This document shows, piece by piece, positions 34,380 through 46,165 of a stretch of DNA of 64,000 nucleotides (position 1 is the first letter of the stretch; every line of letters begins with the position of its first letter). The position numbers and the translations under genes are program-made. Under the pieces are notes generated by a model. It saw only the letters and a program-made list of their open reading frames with translations. It made no database searches and had not been told where the DNA came from. The DNA is from Tubulanus polymorphus (taxonomy: Eukaryota > Nemertea > Palaeonemertea > Tubulaniformes > Tubulanidae), in assembly GCF_964204645.1 (NCBI RefSeq), contig NC_134030.1, forward strand, positions 13,852,447-13,916,446, read 5' to 3'.

Positions 34380-36120
34380 AAATTAATAACACATTATGAA
34401 ATTAAAGAATGTTTTAATAAAGGAAATATTATATTAGATAACTTAGCTATAAAAATTACACGTGTTTTAACAGTTCATGATGATAATTCAAAATCATATA
34501 TCTTAAGTAGAATTAATCAAGAATTGAAATAAACAAACTATATTGCAGTATTTAAAATTTCATTATGCAATCAGATTTAAATGAATTAATACAGAAAATG
34601 GATAATATTGAAAATTATTAAATGAAAAAAATACAATATATTAGATGTAGATGTTACACAAGATTTTAAAGGATCATTTAATTCGGATGAAATAAAATCA
34701 ATGTTCGAAAATAGAAAATATAAAGTTCTAAAAGAATTTTCTAATAGTTGTGTTTCAGCATTACATAAGGATGATAAAATACAGATCTATAATGAAACAG
34801 CATGTCAATTCAAATCTCCTGGTGTAAATATAAATTTCGGTTCAAATTTAATAGTTACATAAATTGCTATCAAGAAAGGTTGAAAGAATCATTTAAAAAA
34901 TCAATTAAATCAGGATTAATTAGAATCGAAATAACTAGTATTTCATTTAAAAGAGGATTAAAAAGGATGGAAAAAGGAAAATATTTACTATTTACCTTGC
35001 ATATTTACAACTTAAATCGTTATTTGATGAGGTAAAACAGACTGTATGTATTTATGATTTCATTGAAAAATGCATTTATTTCTGTTATTATGGTGATTTA
35101 TTAGCAAGAAAATCTATAGGATATAAATCTAGGATAAGTAAAAATATTGAAGAGCCTCCTTTTTACTCATTTTATCAATGTTTACAATTAAAAATATTCC
35201 ATGTTTATACCTCACAATTAATCAAAATGATGATAAATCAGAATTCATTATTGAAGCAAAAACTATATTAAAACGGAAGGATGAAGTGTTATATCTTCAA
35301 CTAATTCAATATTTATATTCAAATTACGTGATACAGGAATTAGTTTTACAACTTTAAAAAAGAGATACAATACAAAATCGAAACCTTTTCACGAATTAGA
35401 TGCACTTGATATTGAAGATGATTTTGATATAAAATTATTATCTAAAAGTGAATTTAAAATATTAGAAGAAATGAAAGAACTTAAACAATTTCAAGAAGAT
35501 ATCGATGAAAATAGAAATCAAATTTGTATGAATTACAGCAGCAATTAGATATTGATAATGAATTATTTGAGACAGAATTTAAAAAACTTGAAATAATTCC
35601 TGAAGTAAAATTAAATGATTATTTATACTCCTAAAATATCCGGAATTGAAAATGATACAATTTTTGAAATTAGAGGTTTTTCAACTAAATGTAAATGTTT
35701 AACAATTCTTTATTTCAGTTATATTTTAACACACTAAGGTTTATTTGAAACTACTACTGATTTAAGAGAATTATTGATTAAAACATTACAATTAGACGTA
35801 TTTAATTAAATTTATTTTGAAATGTCTTCGATAGAAAACATAGAAAGTTAAAAAAGGTTGCAGTAGTCCTGATAGACACTTTATTTTATCAAAATTAGAA
35901 AAACCCATTTTCGAAGTTGAGAAAGTATCACATAATCATTTTGAAATAATTGATAAAATGGATTTTGAATTGATGAAAAAGTATACTAAATATTTAAAAA
36001 TAAATTCTAATGATTTTACTAATGTACGTGATATACGTTAAGAATCTGATCATTTAAGAAAACTAAGCTTAACAATATGAAAATTAAGCAAAGTGAAGTG
36101 AATGAAATGGAACTTTAATT
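34380..36120 (+). pseudogene. Decayed A+T-rich coding region, plus strand
   Basis: Short plus-strand frames succeed one another with stops and shifts: a LDVDVTQDFKGSFNSDEIKS piece and FSNSCVSALHKDDKIQIYNE near 34640-34800; LKESFKKSIKSGLIRIEITS to 34960; FKLRDTGISFTTLKKRYNTK and LDALDIEDDFDIKLLSKSEF near 35330-35460; CSSPDRHFILSKLEKPIFEV and KMDFELMKKYTKYLKINSND near 35860-36010. Composition matches the element C genes, so I read it as one or two heavily mutated genes of the element or of a nested relative. Orientation is opposite to the rest of element C. I do not recognise the family; the charged, coiled character is not diagnostic. Confidence 0.45.
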
Positions 36121-36274
36121 AACTTTGAGCACCTCATTTATATATTAAGTTTTTATTTAAAAAAGTTAAAAATTGAAAAAGAGTTAGAGTTCGCTGAATC
36201 CTCTCGCTCTAGAATATTTTTTTTTTACCCTTATTGGTAGCATCAATTAAATTGCAATAAATATAAAAGTGAGT

Positions 36275-36754
36275 CTAAGGTATTAAGTTTGGTGTAGCAT
36301 CGGCATTACGTATCCTTACATCTGGGTTAATTCCTAACAGTTTAGCTAAATGTTTTTTAACCACAAATTGATGTTCATCTTTAGCTAACTTTATTCTTAC
36401 TTTATTATTGATATCACTTTAATAAAATTTAATTCCAAATCCAGCAGACACTCCCATTTTTAAACGAGCTCTTTTATTAATTTCTTGCGCTAATGATTCT
36501 AAATTATATAATCCAGGTTTTAGAAATAGATGATACGATTTATTCAAATTCTTTGCATAAATTAAAAAAGCTAAATGATCAAGACTTTTATTCGATATAT
36601 TATGAAAAGAATTACATAAACTTATATTTAACAATTTTAAATCTACACAATTTCTAAATTCTCTATCTAATTGTACTAGTAAATTATGTGATTTATAATT
36701 TGTAAGTCTTTTAGAATCAACAAATATTCTGTATTCTTTTAATCTATCTTGCAT
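36275..36754 (-). pseudogene. Penton-like minor capsid protein, one internal stop
   Basis: From ATG 36754 the frame runs to an internal TAA at 36419-36421 and continues in the same frame to TAG at 36275, 160 codons in all. Features are an N-terminal LVQLDREFRNCVDLKLLNIS, then LCNSFHNISNKS, LKPGLYNLESLAQEINKRAR, and after the stop VRIKLAKDEHQFVVKKHLAK and LLGINPDV. An initial strand pair, an NS(F/W)xNI turn, a PGxY element and an 'L.eLL G' ending resemble penton-like jelly-roll proteins of Polinton-type elements. Its place directly after the capsid-like gene agrees with the usual Polinton gene order. Assignment is by pattern only. A second partial copy lies at 41677-41958. Confidence 0.55.
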
Positions 36755-36787
36755 TTATTTTACATAATGTTTTATTCGAAATCTATA

Positions 36788-37657
36788 TCATGGTGCCCAT
36801 ATAATATGAATTTTTCCTTTTTCATGAATAATTGTATTCCATCTTTTGTATTTTGTAAATTTTTTCCCAGAACCATGTAATAAGTTATCTTCAGTGGTTC
36901 TAAAATCTAACCATAGTGCATATTTATTGCCGGAATAATAATCAATTTGATTAATATTACAATTTTCAAATGATTTTATTTTTTCATTCATAAAATGTTT
37001 TCTAATTTCTGGCCACTGATCTATCGTTCTCATTCCTTGGCAAAATATTTTATTAGTTATGCCTTCGATGGTTATTTCTACTTTTGATATTTAAGGGTTA
37101 TACTAATTATCAACATTTATTGCGCCATTAGAATGTGTTGCAATTGGAGAAAATATTAATATACCTTTAATAGATCTGCTTGGGAAGTTAATATTCTCAT
37201 TAATTATTTCATCATTTGCACTAATAGTTAAAATTTTAAATTTTTCAATATAATCATATAATAATGAAAATCCTTGTTCATATTGAGTTTGAATTGTGTT
37301 AGCAATATTTTCATCAGTTACTGTATCAAATTCTAAACATATATTCGATAATTTATAACCCATATCTTTAACTACACTTGATAGTACAATTTCATTAACA
37401 GGAGCAAATGTTATCTCGAATATAATATCTTCTTGAATTGCGTATTTATATAAAGGTGCATTATTATTTATCAATTCAAAGTCTAATGGAATTTTACATT
37501 TGTTTCCATAAATCTTTTTTATTAAATTATCTGTAGCATTAGTTATTATTGCATTATTAGCTTCTGGTCTTAATTTATTATGGTTTTCTGATTGGATGCC
37601 TTGAAATATCATATTATTTCTATTTTCTTTTGTTAACCATAAATCTTTGTAATGCAT
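36788..37657 (-). pseudogene. Major-capsid-like protein with two internal stops
   Basis: From 37657 the frame runs to TAA at 37103, meets another stop about 15 bp on, and continues in the same frame to 36788 (290 codons). Recognisable stretches are KCKIPLDFELINNNAPLYKY, IIFEITFAPVNEIVLSS, SRSIKGILIFSP and, after the stops, YYSGNKYALWLDFRTTEDN and LLHGSGKKF. I associate this combination with the uncharacterised capsid-like proteins that accompany PolB in marine-invertebrate Polinton/adintovirus-type elements, where a double jelly-roll major capsid is expected. It is shorter than typical Polinton major capsid proteins, so the N-terminus may be lost. Structure prediction would decide; the current call is moderate. 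Confidence 0.5.
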
Positions 37658-38754
37658 AAATAAATTATAATCATCTTATGAGAAACAATTGATGCAATAA
37701 ATCCTGGTAAAGCTGCTGCAGATTTTTTAGATAATTCCCATAAATATTTTGCTTATTTTTTTAATCCATCTTTAACTTTATCCTGTATTGAATTATTATC
37801 ATTTGGGGGTTTATCCGGTTTATTGAGAGTAGGTGTAGATTTTAATGAATTTGATATTGCTATTGTTGTGAATACCATAGTTACAGCTGTTAGAATTGAA
37901 AGAATTGTTATACCTTCTAACTTAAATAATTATCTTATTCTATCTTTCAATGATATTTTAGAATCTGGTTTTATTATTAAATCTTTAAAAATAACTTTTA
38001 ATTTTTTAATATTTAGATCATATGATTTCAATAATATATCTCTTTCTTTTTCCTGTAATTCTTTGTTATATTTTAAATTATCAATTTCTTTTTCTAAAGC
38101 TAACTTTCTGCTTTCATATTCAGCTTCATCAATTACTTGAAGATCTTTATTTAATTCTAATTGCTCTAATTCTTCATTTGTATCAGATAATTCTTTTTCT
38201 AACATGGTTATTTTAGAAAATCTCATCTTAATATTAGCAATTTCACCAGCTGATTCTTGCATACCTTTAATTTCTCTACGTGCTTGTTCAGGAAATATTT
38301 TTAATTTTTCTTCATTTAAATCAAGTAATTTTTTTAATAAATGTTGTATTTGATTTGTTCCCGTTTCAGTACCAGGTGTATCTAAAATACTAATCATATC
38401 TTCTTCAAATGAATTCATTGTATCCAGTAAGTTATCTAAATTTTTTACTAATTGTAATTGACTTGAACCATTATCAATTGGTTGAATATCTCTTCTCGAT
38501 GTTTCTGGTGTTGAAGATCTTAATTTATCTAATCGATCTCCATACTCTTCCATTTCTGGATCAACATAAGTAGGATTTAAATTTGGATTTTTAAATGGTG
38601 AATATTTGTTAATATCAATACCAACATTTGGTTCTTCTTCATTTATTCTATCGAGTGCATTCCATATAATTCTGAGAAATTCTGAACCACCCTTTGAACG
38701 TTCAATTGTAGATCTTGCTAACATTTCAGGATGGTACAGATCTTCTTGTCCCAT
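37633..38754 (-). pseudogene. Coiled-coil membrane protein of element C, two internal stops
   Basis: The frame from ATG 38754 is 374 codons with in-frame stops after about residue 274 and later. The N-terminal third is acidic and Pro/Asn-rich. Residues ~150-270 are strongly heptad-like (MLEKELSDTNEELEQLELNK, YESRKLALEKEIDNLKYNKE). After the first stop comes a likely membrane segment (GITILSILTAVTMVFTTIAI) and then KYLWELSKKSAAALPGFIAS. Long coiled coil plus membrane anchor is compatible with a structural or membrane-modelling virion protein, but I recognise no family. Its 3' end overlaps the start of the capsid-like gene slightly, as in compact viral gene arrays. Confidence 0.5.
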
Positions 38755-38802
38755 TTAAGATAATTGAATTGATACAGTTTGTTATTTAATTCAACATTAT
38801 AA

Positions 38803-39231
38803 TCATGAATCATTTTTAAATTCTAAATTATTCATGAAATGTATGTCATCTTCTCTAATTTGTTCTGAAATATCTTCTGGTTCAATGTTATCTGTTAAAT
38901 TTTATGGTAATAATTCTTCAATAACTGTATTTGTTACACTTTGTTTTATGTATAATAATTCTTTTTTCAATTCAGGGTTTTCTGTTCTTTCTAATCTATT
39001 AATTAAATCTTTTCTTTCTGGTCTAGTTTTAATTATTATCCCATTGCAAATATCATCTTTAAATTCATCATAATCATATAATATAGGCCCACTAGAATCA
39101 TCTTCACCTAAATTAGTATTATATGCTGCTCCACCATCATTATCAATATTAGTTTCATTAAAATCAGGTTGTGGTTCATCACTTATAGCAGGGGCGTCAC
39201 CAAAAGTATCCATTGGAACATCTTCTTCCAT
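38803..39231 (-). pseudogene. Acidic hypothetical protein of element C, one internal stop
   Basis: 143 codons from ATG 39231 with an internal TAA at about 38902, the frame staying open to TGA 38803. It begins MEEDVPMDTFGDAPAISDEP and is Asp/Glu/Asn-rich throughout, with a short basic helix-like part (RPERKDLINRLERTENPELK). No family recognised. Position and orientation fit an operon-like series of element C genes spaced by 20-60 bp. Confidence 0.5.
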
Positions 39232-39245
39232 TTATATAATAAAAA

Positions 39246-39580
39246 TTAAAATTTAAAATATAATATTCCTCCTATTACAATTCCTATACAAGTTATGGCT
39301 AATTTAGCATTTTCATGTGATTTATTATCATTATTACTTTTTTCATTTTGAATAATATCAGTTTTTATATTTTCTGATGTATCGTAATCTTTTTTTTAGA
39401 ATCATTATCCAATTTAATATTCTTAGTTTTAGTTTCAGTTGATTGAATATGTTTTTTCATTTTTTCACCTTCCATTAATTTTGGAGCAGTAATAATCTTT
39501 TTATTTATATCATTTAATCCAATTGAATTATTTATTGTTGCAGTCTTAATTAGGTTATTATAACCAATTATATTTCCCAT
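39246..39580 (-). pseudogene. Small tail-anchored protein of element C, frameshifted
   Basis: ATG 39580 opens a polar, Lys-rich frame (TAPKLMEGEKMKKHIQSTE). A run of A residues near 39392 marks a frameshift, after which the other frame reads SENIKTDIIQNEKSNNDNKS and ends with a single hydrophobic segment (LAITCIGIVIGGILYFKF) at the stop, 39246. A C-terminal membrane anchor is clear. Function unknown. Confidence 0.45.
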
Positions 39581-39773
39581 TTTTAGTATTAAATCATCAA
39601 AAATAATTAATAAATTGGGCCCTATACAATAATTGAATCTTACATGAGATTTATCTAAATAATTTTGATATCTTACAATGTTTTCTGGAATCGATCTATT
39701 TTTAGGGTGTTGTCATATCGCGGAAAGACGGAATCGCAGAATTTTCCAAAAACGCGGAATTTCTTCATTTTTA

Positions 39774-40592
39774 CTATGAATAGTAAACGGATTTTCCCAC
39801 GGGGATACCCACTGTATTATTATTTCCAACTATTGGGGATCTTGTTTCAACTTGTGCACCTAGAATACTAATTAAATAAGTTCTTATAGATCGATTTATT
39901 CTTTGTATACCTGATTTTGTAAAACCTTCACTATTATCCAAAATAAAATAAACCCAACCATCATTATTATCAATTTTATAATTATGATAAGCACCAACTC
40001 TATGCATATAATCAATTCTTTTTATTTCTAACTGTTCACCAACACCATGTAATTTACCATGCGCTCTAAAATCGGAATTAATATTTATATTAAATTCATT
40101 ATATATTTTATAAAACTTATATAGATTAATATTATTATCCAATTCTTTAAAATATTTCGATCCAGGTAAAGGGCATTCTAATTCGTTTAATATAGTTCTG
40201 ATTTGAAAATATGTGTGAAATCTAAATATTGTATGAATTAATTTTAAATCTGAATAAGAAAAATTGTTTTCTAAATTATTAAGATGATTGTTCCAACTTA
40301 TACCACACCCTGTTGTTGCACAATAAACAGCAAAATTCAATTTGTTCTGCCAATATTTCATATTAGATTTTATTTTATATAGATTATATTCATCTCGAGT
40401 AAAAGTAACTTCATATGTATTAAATATATTTTCCATTTTAGAAGTAAAATAATTTGTTTCGGCTACATAAGTTTCATTATTAACTAATGAGTTCAAAACT
40501 AAATTTTTATATGAAATATTTCTATTAAAATGTATTGCAGGAATATTATATTTAATTGATTTATTATATTTGAAAGCTTTTGGAAACACCAT
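39774..40592 (-). CDS. Conserved-looking element C protein, unknown function
   Basis: 272 codons without internal stops, the most intact gene of element C. It contains NKLNFAVYCATTGCGISWNN, FRFHTYFQIRTILNELECPL, PGSKYFKEL, FRAHGKLHGVGEQ and GWVYFILDNSEGFTKSGIQR. The TTGCGISW and FHxYFxIRxIL patterns are ones I associate with uncharacterised proteins of PolB-bearing elements in marine invertebrates. I know no established activity. The end reads into sequence of higher GC (39665-39780), possibly a small insertion, so the natural C-terminus may be lost. Confidence 0.55.
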   Translation of the reverse strand: MVFPKAFKYNKSIKYNIPAIHFNRNISYKNLVLNSLVNNETYVAETNYFTSKMENIFNTYEVTFTRDEYNLYKIKSNMKYWQNKLNFAVYCATTGCGISWNNHLNNLENNFSYSDLKLIHTIFRFHTYFQIRTILNELECPLPGSKYFKELDNNINLYKFYKIYNEFNININSDFRAHGKLHGVGEQLEIKRIDYMHRVGAYHNYKIDNNDGWVYFILDNSEGFTKSGIQRINRSIRTYLISILGAQVETRSPIVGNNNTVGIPVGKSVYYS

Positions 40593-40608
40593 TTATATAA
40601 TTAATAAA

Positions 40609-41018
40609 TTAATAATAAATTAATTCTTTTAATATATTATCTTGTTCTTTAACTGTTGTATTACCATTTTAACTAATTATATAATCTAATGTATCTTTTA
40701 ATTTATTAAGTTCTTTTATATTAGATTTTATTTTTTCTTCATTACCTTTTATATTTAATTTTGAACTTATTCCAGTTAAAACACTTGAACTTAATCCTAA
40801 CACGCCGATCGATATAGCTAAAGGTAATCCATATAATTTTGTCCCTTTTCTCTGTATTCTTCTGCAGCTTTATTATATTTTTCTAATGCTAAGTTATGTC
40901 TTTTTTGTTCTGATAATGAACCATTTTTATCAATATGCTTAAATAAATAACCACCACCAGTAAATGCTAAAGCGTTAACAATTGCCGATCGTATAATAGT
41001 TATAATTGCAGATGCCAT
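40609..41018 (-). pseudogene. Small two-helix membrane protein of element C, frameshifted
   Basis: ATG 41018 opens with a hydrophobic stretch (IITIIRSAIVNALAFTGGGYLF), then a charged helix (LALEKYNKAAEEYREKG). A frameshift near 40835 leads to a second hydrophobic segment (LPLAISIGVLGLSSSVLTGI) and a Lys/Asn-rich tail with one stop before 40609. It may be a small virion or membrane protein; no family recognised. Confidence 0.45.
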
Positions 41019-41044
41019 TTATTTAGTAAAAAAAAATTACGTAT

Positions 41045-41265
41045 TCATATAGGAGGAATATATTTTTGTTTTTCCAAATAATCAATTGTTAAATTAGATA
41101 AAGTAACTGCCAACGTTAATTTTGAAATATCATTTATTTCAAATTTATCAACATTAACACTTCCCATTTTAAATACTTTTTTAATACCATTGTATAACCA
41201 ACAGTTCCAACTGATAGTAAGGCACCATTATATAATCCATTTATTATCCACTTATTATCACTCAT
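41045..41265 (-). pseudogene. Small membrane protein of element C, frameshifted
   Basis: ATG 41265 reads MSDNKWIINGLYNGALLSVG then TVGYTMVLKKYLK. After a shift near 41170 the frame MGSVNVDKFEINDISKLTLA continues to LSNLTIDYLEKQKYIPPI and stops at 41045. One hydrophobic segment is followed by an amphipathic tail. Too short for the ORF threshold in one piece. Confidence 0.4.
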
Positions 41266-41676
41266 TTATTAATCAAAAAAATACTATCTTCAAAATATTT
41301 AGTTAACTTAGTTATTTAATTATTTCAACATTTATTTCATTACTACTTATTATTATACAGTTATTATTTGTTTAATATCATCAATAATGAAATCTTCATC
41401 TAAATCATTAAATTTTAAAGACTATCTAATTAAATCAGTAATCTTTTCTACATTAAAAGTTTCTTTATTTATTGTTGTTTCATAATCAAATGTTGTTTCA
41501 TTAAAAAATTTAATATTTTTAATATATTACATCATTAATGTTAAATGTCATTTCTTTCTCACGCCATTAATGCATTTTGACTTTCATCTTTTACCTATAC
41601 TTTAATTTCATTTGTGCTATCACTTTTTACAAATCTAATTACAAATTATCATCTCTTCTAATTTTCAACCGTGCTC
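41266..41676. other. A+T-rich spacer within element C
   Basis: No supportable ORF. Possibly the junction between two related element copies, since a second penton-like segment follows. Confidence 0.35.
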
Positions 41677-41958
41677 TTAATTAATTTCTTGAGCTAATGT
41701 TTCTAAATTATATAATGCTGGTTTTAAAATTAGACGAAACCATTTATTTTTATTTCTAATATGAATTAAAAAAGTATTATCTTCAATAGTTTTATCCGTT
41801 ATATTATAAAAAGAATTACATAAACTTACATTTACTAATTTCAAACCTACGCAATTCTTAAATTCTCTATCTAATTGTACTAGTAAATTATACGTTTTAG
41901 AATTTAACAGTTTTCTAGAATAAACATATATTCTATATTCTTTTAATTTATCTTGCAT
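41677..41958 (-). pseudogene. Second penton-like fragment
   Basis: 93 codons closely resembling the first part of 36275-36754: MQDKLKEYRIYVYSRKLLNS, LLVQLDREFKNCVGLKLVNV, LCNSFYNITDKT, LKPALYNLETLAQEIN. The homology stops at the codon after EIN. The similarity also extends upstream of the ATG (CGAAATCTATATCATGGTGCCC in both, at about 36776 and 41980). It is a duplicated, truncated copy or part of a second related element. Confidence 0.65.
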
Positions 41959-42019
41959 TTATTTTACATATTTTTTTATTCGAAATCTATATCATGGTGC
42001 CCTTTTTCATTCTTACCTT

Positions 42020-42330
42020 TGTATATGAAATAGAAATCTCCAGAACATAATCATTCTAAATCTTCACTTGATAATCTATGAAATCTATCTGGTAAATATG
42101 TTCTGAATTTATATTTATTTTCTTTTAATCCTTCATATCTAAGTGGATAACTAATTTATCTCCATATTTGATAGAAACTGTATCAATATTTGTAATTAGA
42201 TATTTCTTATGAATTGTTTATTCTGTTAACTTCTTAAATTTATAATCTACTGATCTAGCATTTGTGATATCTTTTATTCTAGGAATGATTTGTTGTTCTC
42301 ACTGTGTGCTTGTTTACTCTCCATTTTAAT
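42020..42330 (-). pseudogene. Decayed small ORF of element C
   Basis: Broken minus-strand frames show ITNARSVDYKFKKLTE, HKKYLITNIDTVSIKYGDKL and FRTYLPDRFHRLSSEDLE in succession with stops between. The repeated coding-like segments argue for a real, now dead, gene. No family assigned. Confidence 0.35.
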
Positions 42331-43078
42331 AACAAATTTTTAATTAAAATTTGATTAACATGTGATAATTCTTTTCATAATCTCATTCTCTTTTGTTTCT
42401 TCTCTTTTAAACTTTAAGTATTCATCTAAATTACAACCATTAGCAACTCTGTGTATACAATCATCTAAAATATATCTTTTAGGCCAAAAAAGATGCCTTG
42501 TTTCTCATCACACTTTTGTTTTTTACCATGACGAGGGCGGGCGGTTTTTATTTCTAAGTACTTTTAAAAAAAAGTAGAAATAAAAAGAACTGTTTGAATT
42601 TTTTTTGGAGATGCGGGAGGTGTCTTTTTATTTTTATTATATCAATAAAAATATCCCTCTGACATATTTTCTTCAGATGCGGGAGGTAGTTTTTTATTTT
42701 TATTTAACAGGAAAATCACTGCTTAATCCTAAAAATGATTGGTGAATCCTGAAAATCCATTGCAACACCTTCTACGGTCCTAGAAATATCGGCTTTCAGT
42801 AAATCTGGACACTCTATATACTTCTCGTGAACGTCACGCATTTCTTCACTAACTGTCAAGTTTGAGTAAGAACCGGCCAACGCATTTTCGAAAAGTTCCA
42901 TCACTGTTGACTTTGGAGATACTTGTAGAATTGGCCAACGTAGTATTGGCTCCTTTTGGAATATTATTTGAACAGATAGCAACATCTTGGACGCTATTAG
43001 CACCACATTTTACCAAGAGAAATCGCTTCGAAATAAGAATCAAGCCAGAAATCAAGTTTTAGTTTTATATGAATACAT
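42331..43078 (-). other. Foreign-looking segment beside the PolB 3' end
   Basis: At 42545-42720 a short block (GATGCGGGAGGT followed by TTTTTATTTTTATT) occurs twice. Bases 42716-43060 are distinctly richer in GC than element C and hold two overlapping minus-strand frames (for example MELFENALAGSYSNLTVSEE and GVAMDFQDSPIIFRIK), 60-95 codons each, of unknown family. This looks like an insertion or recombination junction that cut the PolB C-terminus. Confidence 0.35.
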
Positions 43079-46000
43079 TTAAGATCTAATACCTATAAAT
43101 TCTATCATTTCTTCACCACCTAATTCATCTTTGAATTTACCAGGAACTTTTTTATTATCATTGTTAAACAATTCATGATCTTTAGGATAATTACTAAAGT
43201 CGAAATGATGTTTTAATGGTTTTAAATCATCTGTTATATTATTAGTTTTTATCTTTAATATGTAAGAATCTGTATCAAAATATAAGATTTCTATATGCTT
43301 TCCTCCAAAATGAGGTTGTAATACGTTATAATAGAATTCATACATTAATAATTTTGATATTTCTAAAACTGATGCTCCAACATAAATTGTTTTATTAAAT
43401 TTCAAATTCTCCTAATTTTTACTGCAGCTAAATTTTCATCAAATATTCTGTTACCAATAAATTTAGGATATGTTTGTAAATATCTAATTCTTTTACCATT
43501 ACTAACTAACTCAATATTATTTCTCTTTCTAATATTTCCACAAGTCTTACCATAGAATGCATTCCTCATTAACTTGAAAACATCTTTCTCAAAATCAGTT
43601 TTAGCTTTAGTTCTCTGTTTGGTATATTTTAGGTATAGGTATATTTTATATAGATTGACTCAATGAAATATATCTATGTACTTTTCTTAGAATCATTCCT
43701 TGATTCAAATAGAATTTTAACATTCTATAATGTACTACATAATTATATTTATCTTCTTGAGTTACCATTAACTTTTCTGTATGAATATGACTTTCAGGTT
43801 TAATTCTTTTTTGATAATTTGATAATTCTTCATGCGTAACAGTTTTATGTTCGGGACAGTATGCTAGATTTCTAGATTTAAATTTTCTATCTTCAGGATA
43901 TTCCAAGTCTACAACAAAGAAGCAGCCAGTAACTGAATCATCTGCAATATCTAGAATTATTTTCTTCCAATCAAATTTATCATTATTTTCATGTTGTAAG
44001 ACTTCAGTTATTTCAAATACTCCATAAGGTTGAGGTTCCATCATTGCCCAACCATATAGATTATTTGCATCTATATATAATAACTTATATCCAGGGTTAT
44101 CATTTACATTGAAATATCTATCACCTAATACACCTGAAACTCCTCCTCTTATAGACTTTTCAAACAATAGTAATTGATCTTTATTTGTTTACAAATCCAT
44201 TTTTATATCTGTAAATTTTAAACCACAGTCCCAAGTTAAACCTGGTGACGAATAACAATAGCATGGATCAATATCAAAATATTTTAGATTTACATCTCTA
44301 AACCTTTCAAATATATCAGTTAATAATAATACATCTGATTTTAAATATAAATCTACTAATTGTCCATGATTTTTTATTCCAAAATGATTCCAAATATTCA
44401 ATGTTCTATTATAGACTTCATCTTTAACATATTCGTTTTTTAATTCATCATAGAATTGTTCTTTTAATAATTCAGTTATATTGAAATCATTATGATTTTT
44501 ATAAAATGAATATGGAATTGCGCCTTTATATCTCATTAATTGAAAATCATCATTGTTTGGATAGTGTTGTTTTAGTATTTTTAATTCATCATCAACTAAT
44601 GATTTTGATAAATTATCTAATGAACTATTCAAAAATCTATATGAATCTATAAATCTTAGGCATCCAAATTGGAAAGATATATAATTCTCTGATGTTTTAG
44701 CTAACATTTTAAATTTATAAGTTGGTATTTCATCTTTTGATCTATTTGAATTTAATCTTTCTATTTCATCATTGATTTCTTCTATTTTATGACATTTTAT
44801 GATAAATAAATGAGCATCATACCCTGATAAATTATGAAATATAACTGGAACAAAATTGATTCTCTTAGCTTGTAAGTTACAATTCTCATGGGCTGCACCT
44901 CTAAATTTTCCATTCAAATGATCATGATCTCTAACTTTTTTATCTTTGAAATTAAATATCTTTTCACAATAATAACATTTATCTGCAAACTCAAATTCTT
45001 CTTTATCTTTTTCTGTCATTTTAATTTCTATATTAGTATCTAATAGTTTACTAAACTCCATTTCATATTCAATTAATAAGTCACAAAAATGATTGATAAC
45101 ATTCTCATTTCTATAATCATAATATTCACTTTTAATTAGTACTGGGTAATCAGATTAAATATACAACCCGAAAGCTGCAGCTGATTGATGAATCTGTTTA
45201 TTTGTATTCGTTATTAGAGGATCTGAATAATCAATTACATCACTTTCATTAGAATTTAATTTCTTTCTTTCATAATATATTTCTTTTCTATCTTGGTCAG
45301 TTAATTCCTTATTTAGTGATTCAAAATCTACATATATTACAAATGGTACTTAATTCTTGTAATCATATTTTTTGAATTCTAATTTTTTATCCTTTTCATT
45401 TGGTAAAACTATTTTACAATAATCATGATTTTCACATAATTGCTTATGATTTAATAATGCCCTTTCATTACTGAATTTAGTTATACATTTTCTACATAGA
45501 TATATTTTATTGTGATTATTTTCTGTTCTAAAAAATAAATCTATTTTTTTTATTCCACATATAATGATTTTCATAATATAATATATCTATAACACCATTT
45601 GAATCATAATCTTTTGATAAATACAAAGGCTCTAATGTAAAATGTTCAATATTATTGCCTTTTGTATTTGGTAATTTGATTAAATCGAATACATTTATTT
45701 TTAGATTATTATCTCTTTCTATTTTTGGGATATTTTTAATTCTAACAGGATAATTATCTATCTTATAATTATTTTCAAATTGTTTATAATTTGTTAATCT
45801 AAAACTATGTTGTTTATAAACTTCAACTGGGTGTAAGCAACTAATTATTGACCATAGAAAACATTTATCATCTTCATTTTGTACATTTATAACAGCATTA
45901 GTTTTAAATGGTAGTTTAATATAACTTGATCCATTTATATTATCATCTTTATAATATGATAAATTATTTTCATCTATTGGTTTTGATTTAGTTAACTTAT

Positions 46001-46165
46001 TATATTTTGTGTTATAAACATGTTAAGTCATAAATATTATTTCATCAAATGTTAAACCCGATCCTTCAAAATATTTCTCTTCTATTTTACTTTTTATTTC
46101 ATTATAACATTTATTTAATCTATCATCTATATGTTGTTTAGATATGATATGTTGTGAATGAGAAT
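43079..46165 (-). pseudogene. Protein-primed-type family B DNA polymerase, main part
   Basis: The frame is split into several ORFs by shifts and stops (near 45590, 45349, 45165, 44170, 43640, 43405 and 46030), but the motif order is complete. Near 45900: DDKCFLWSIISCLHPVE. Near 45480: a Cys-x2-Cys...His-x4-Cys finger (CRKC...LNHKQLC). Near 45340: Exo I VPFVIYVDFES. Near 44960: an endonuclease-VII-like finger and HNH element (CYYCEKIF, KVRDHDHLNGKFRGAAHENC). Then Exo II HNLSGYDAHLFI, palm motif A YIDANNLYGWAM, motif B KLMRNAFYGKTCGN and motif C YFDTDSYI. Polymerases of this layout replicate Polinton/adintovirus-type linear genomes from a protein primer. The 5' part of the gene lies beyond the Ngaro-like insertion (50990-51617). 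The C-terminus is cut at 43079. It is dead as it stands. Confidence 0.9.

Noticed and set aside
38022-38216. Plus-strand hydrophobic ORF in element C
   Set aside because: It is the antisense of the coiled-coil gene; A+T-rich antisense frames look hydrophobic by composition.
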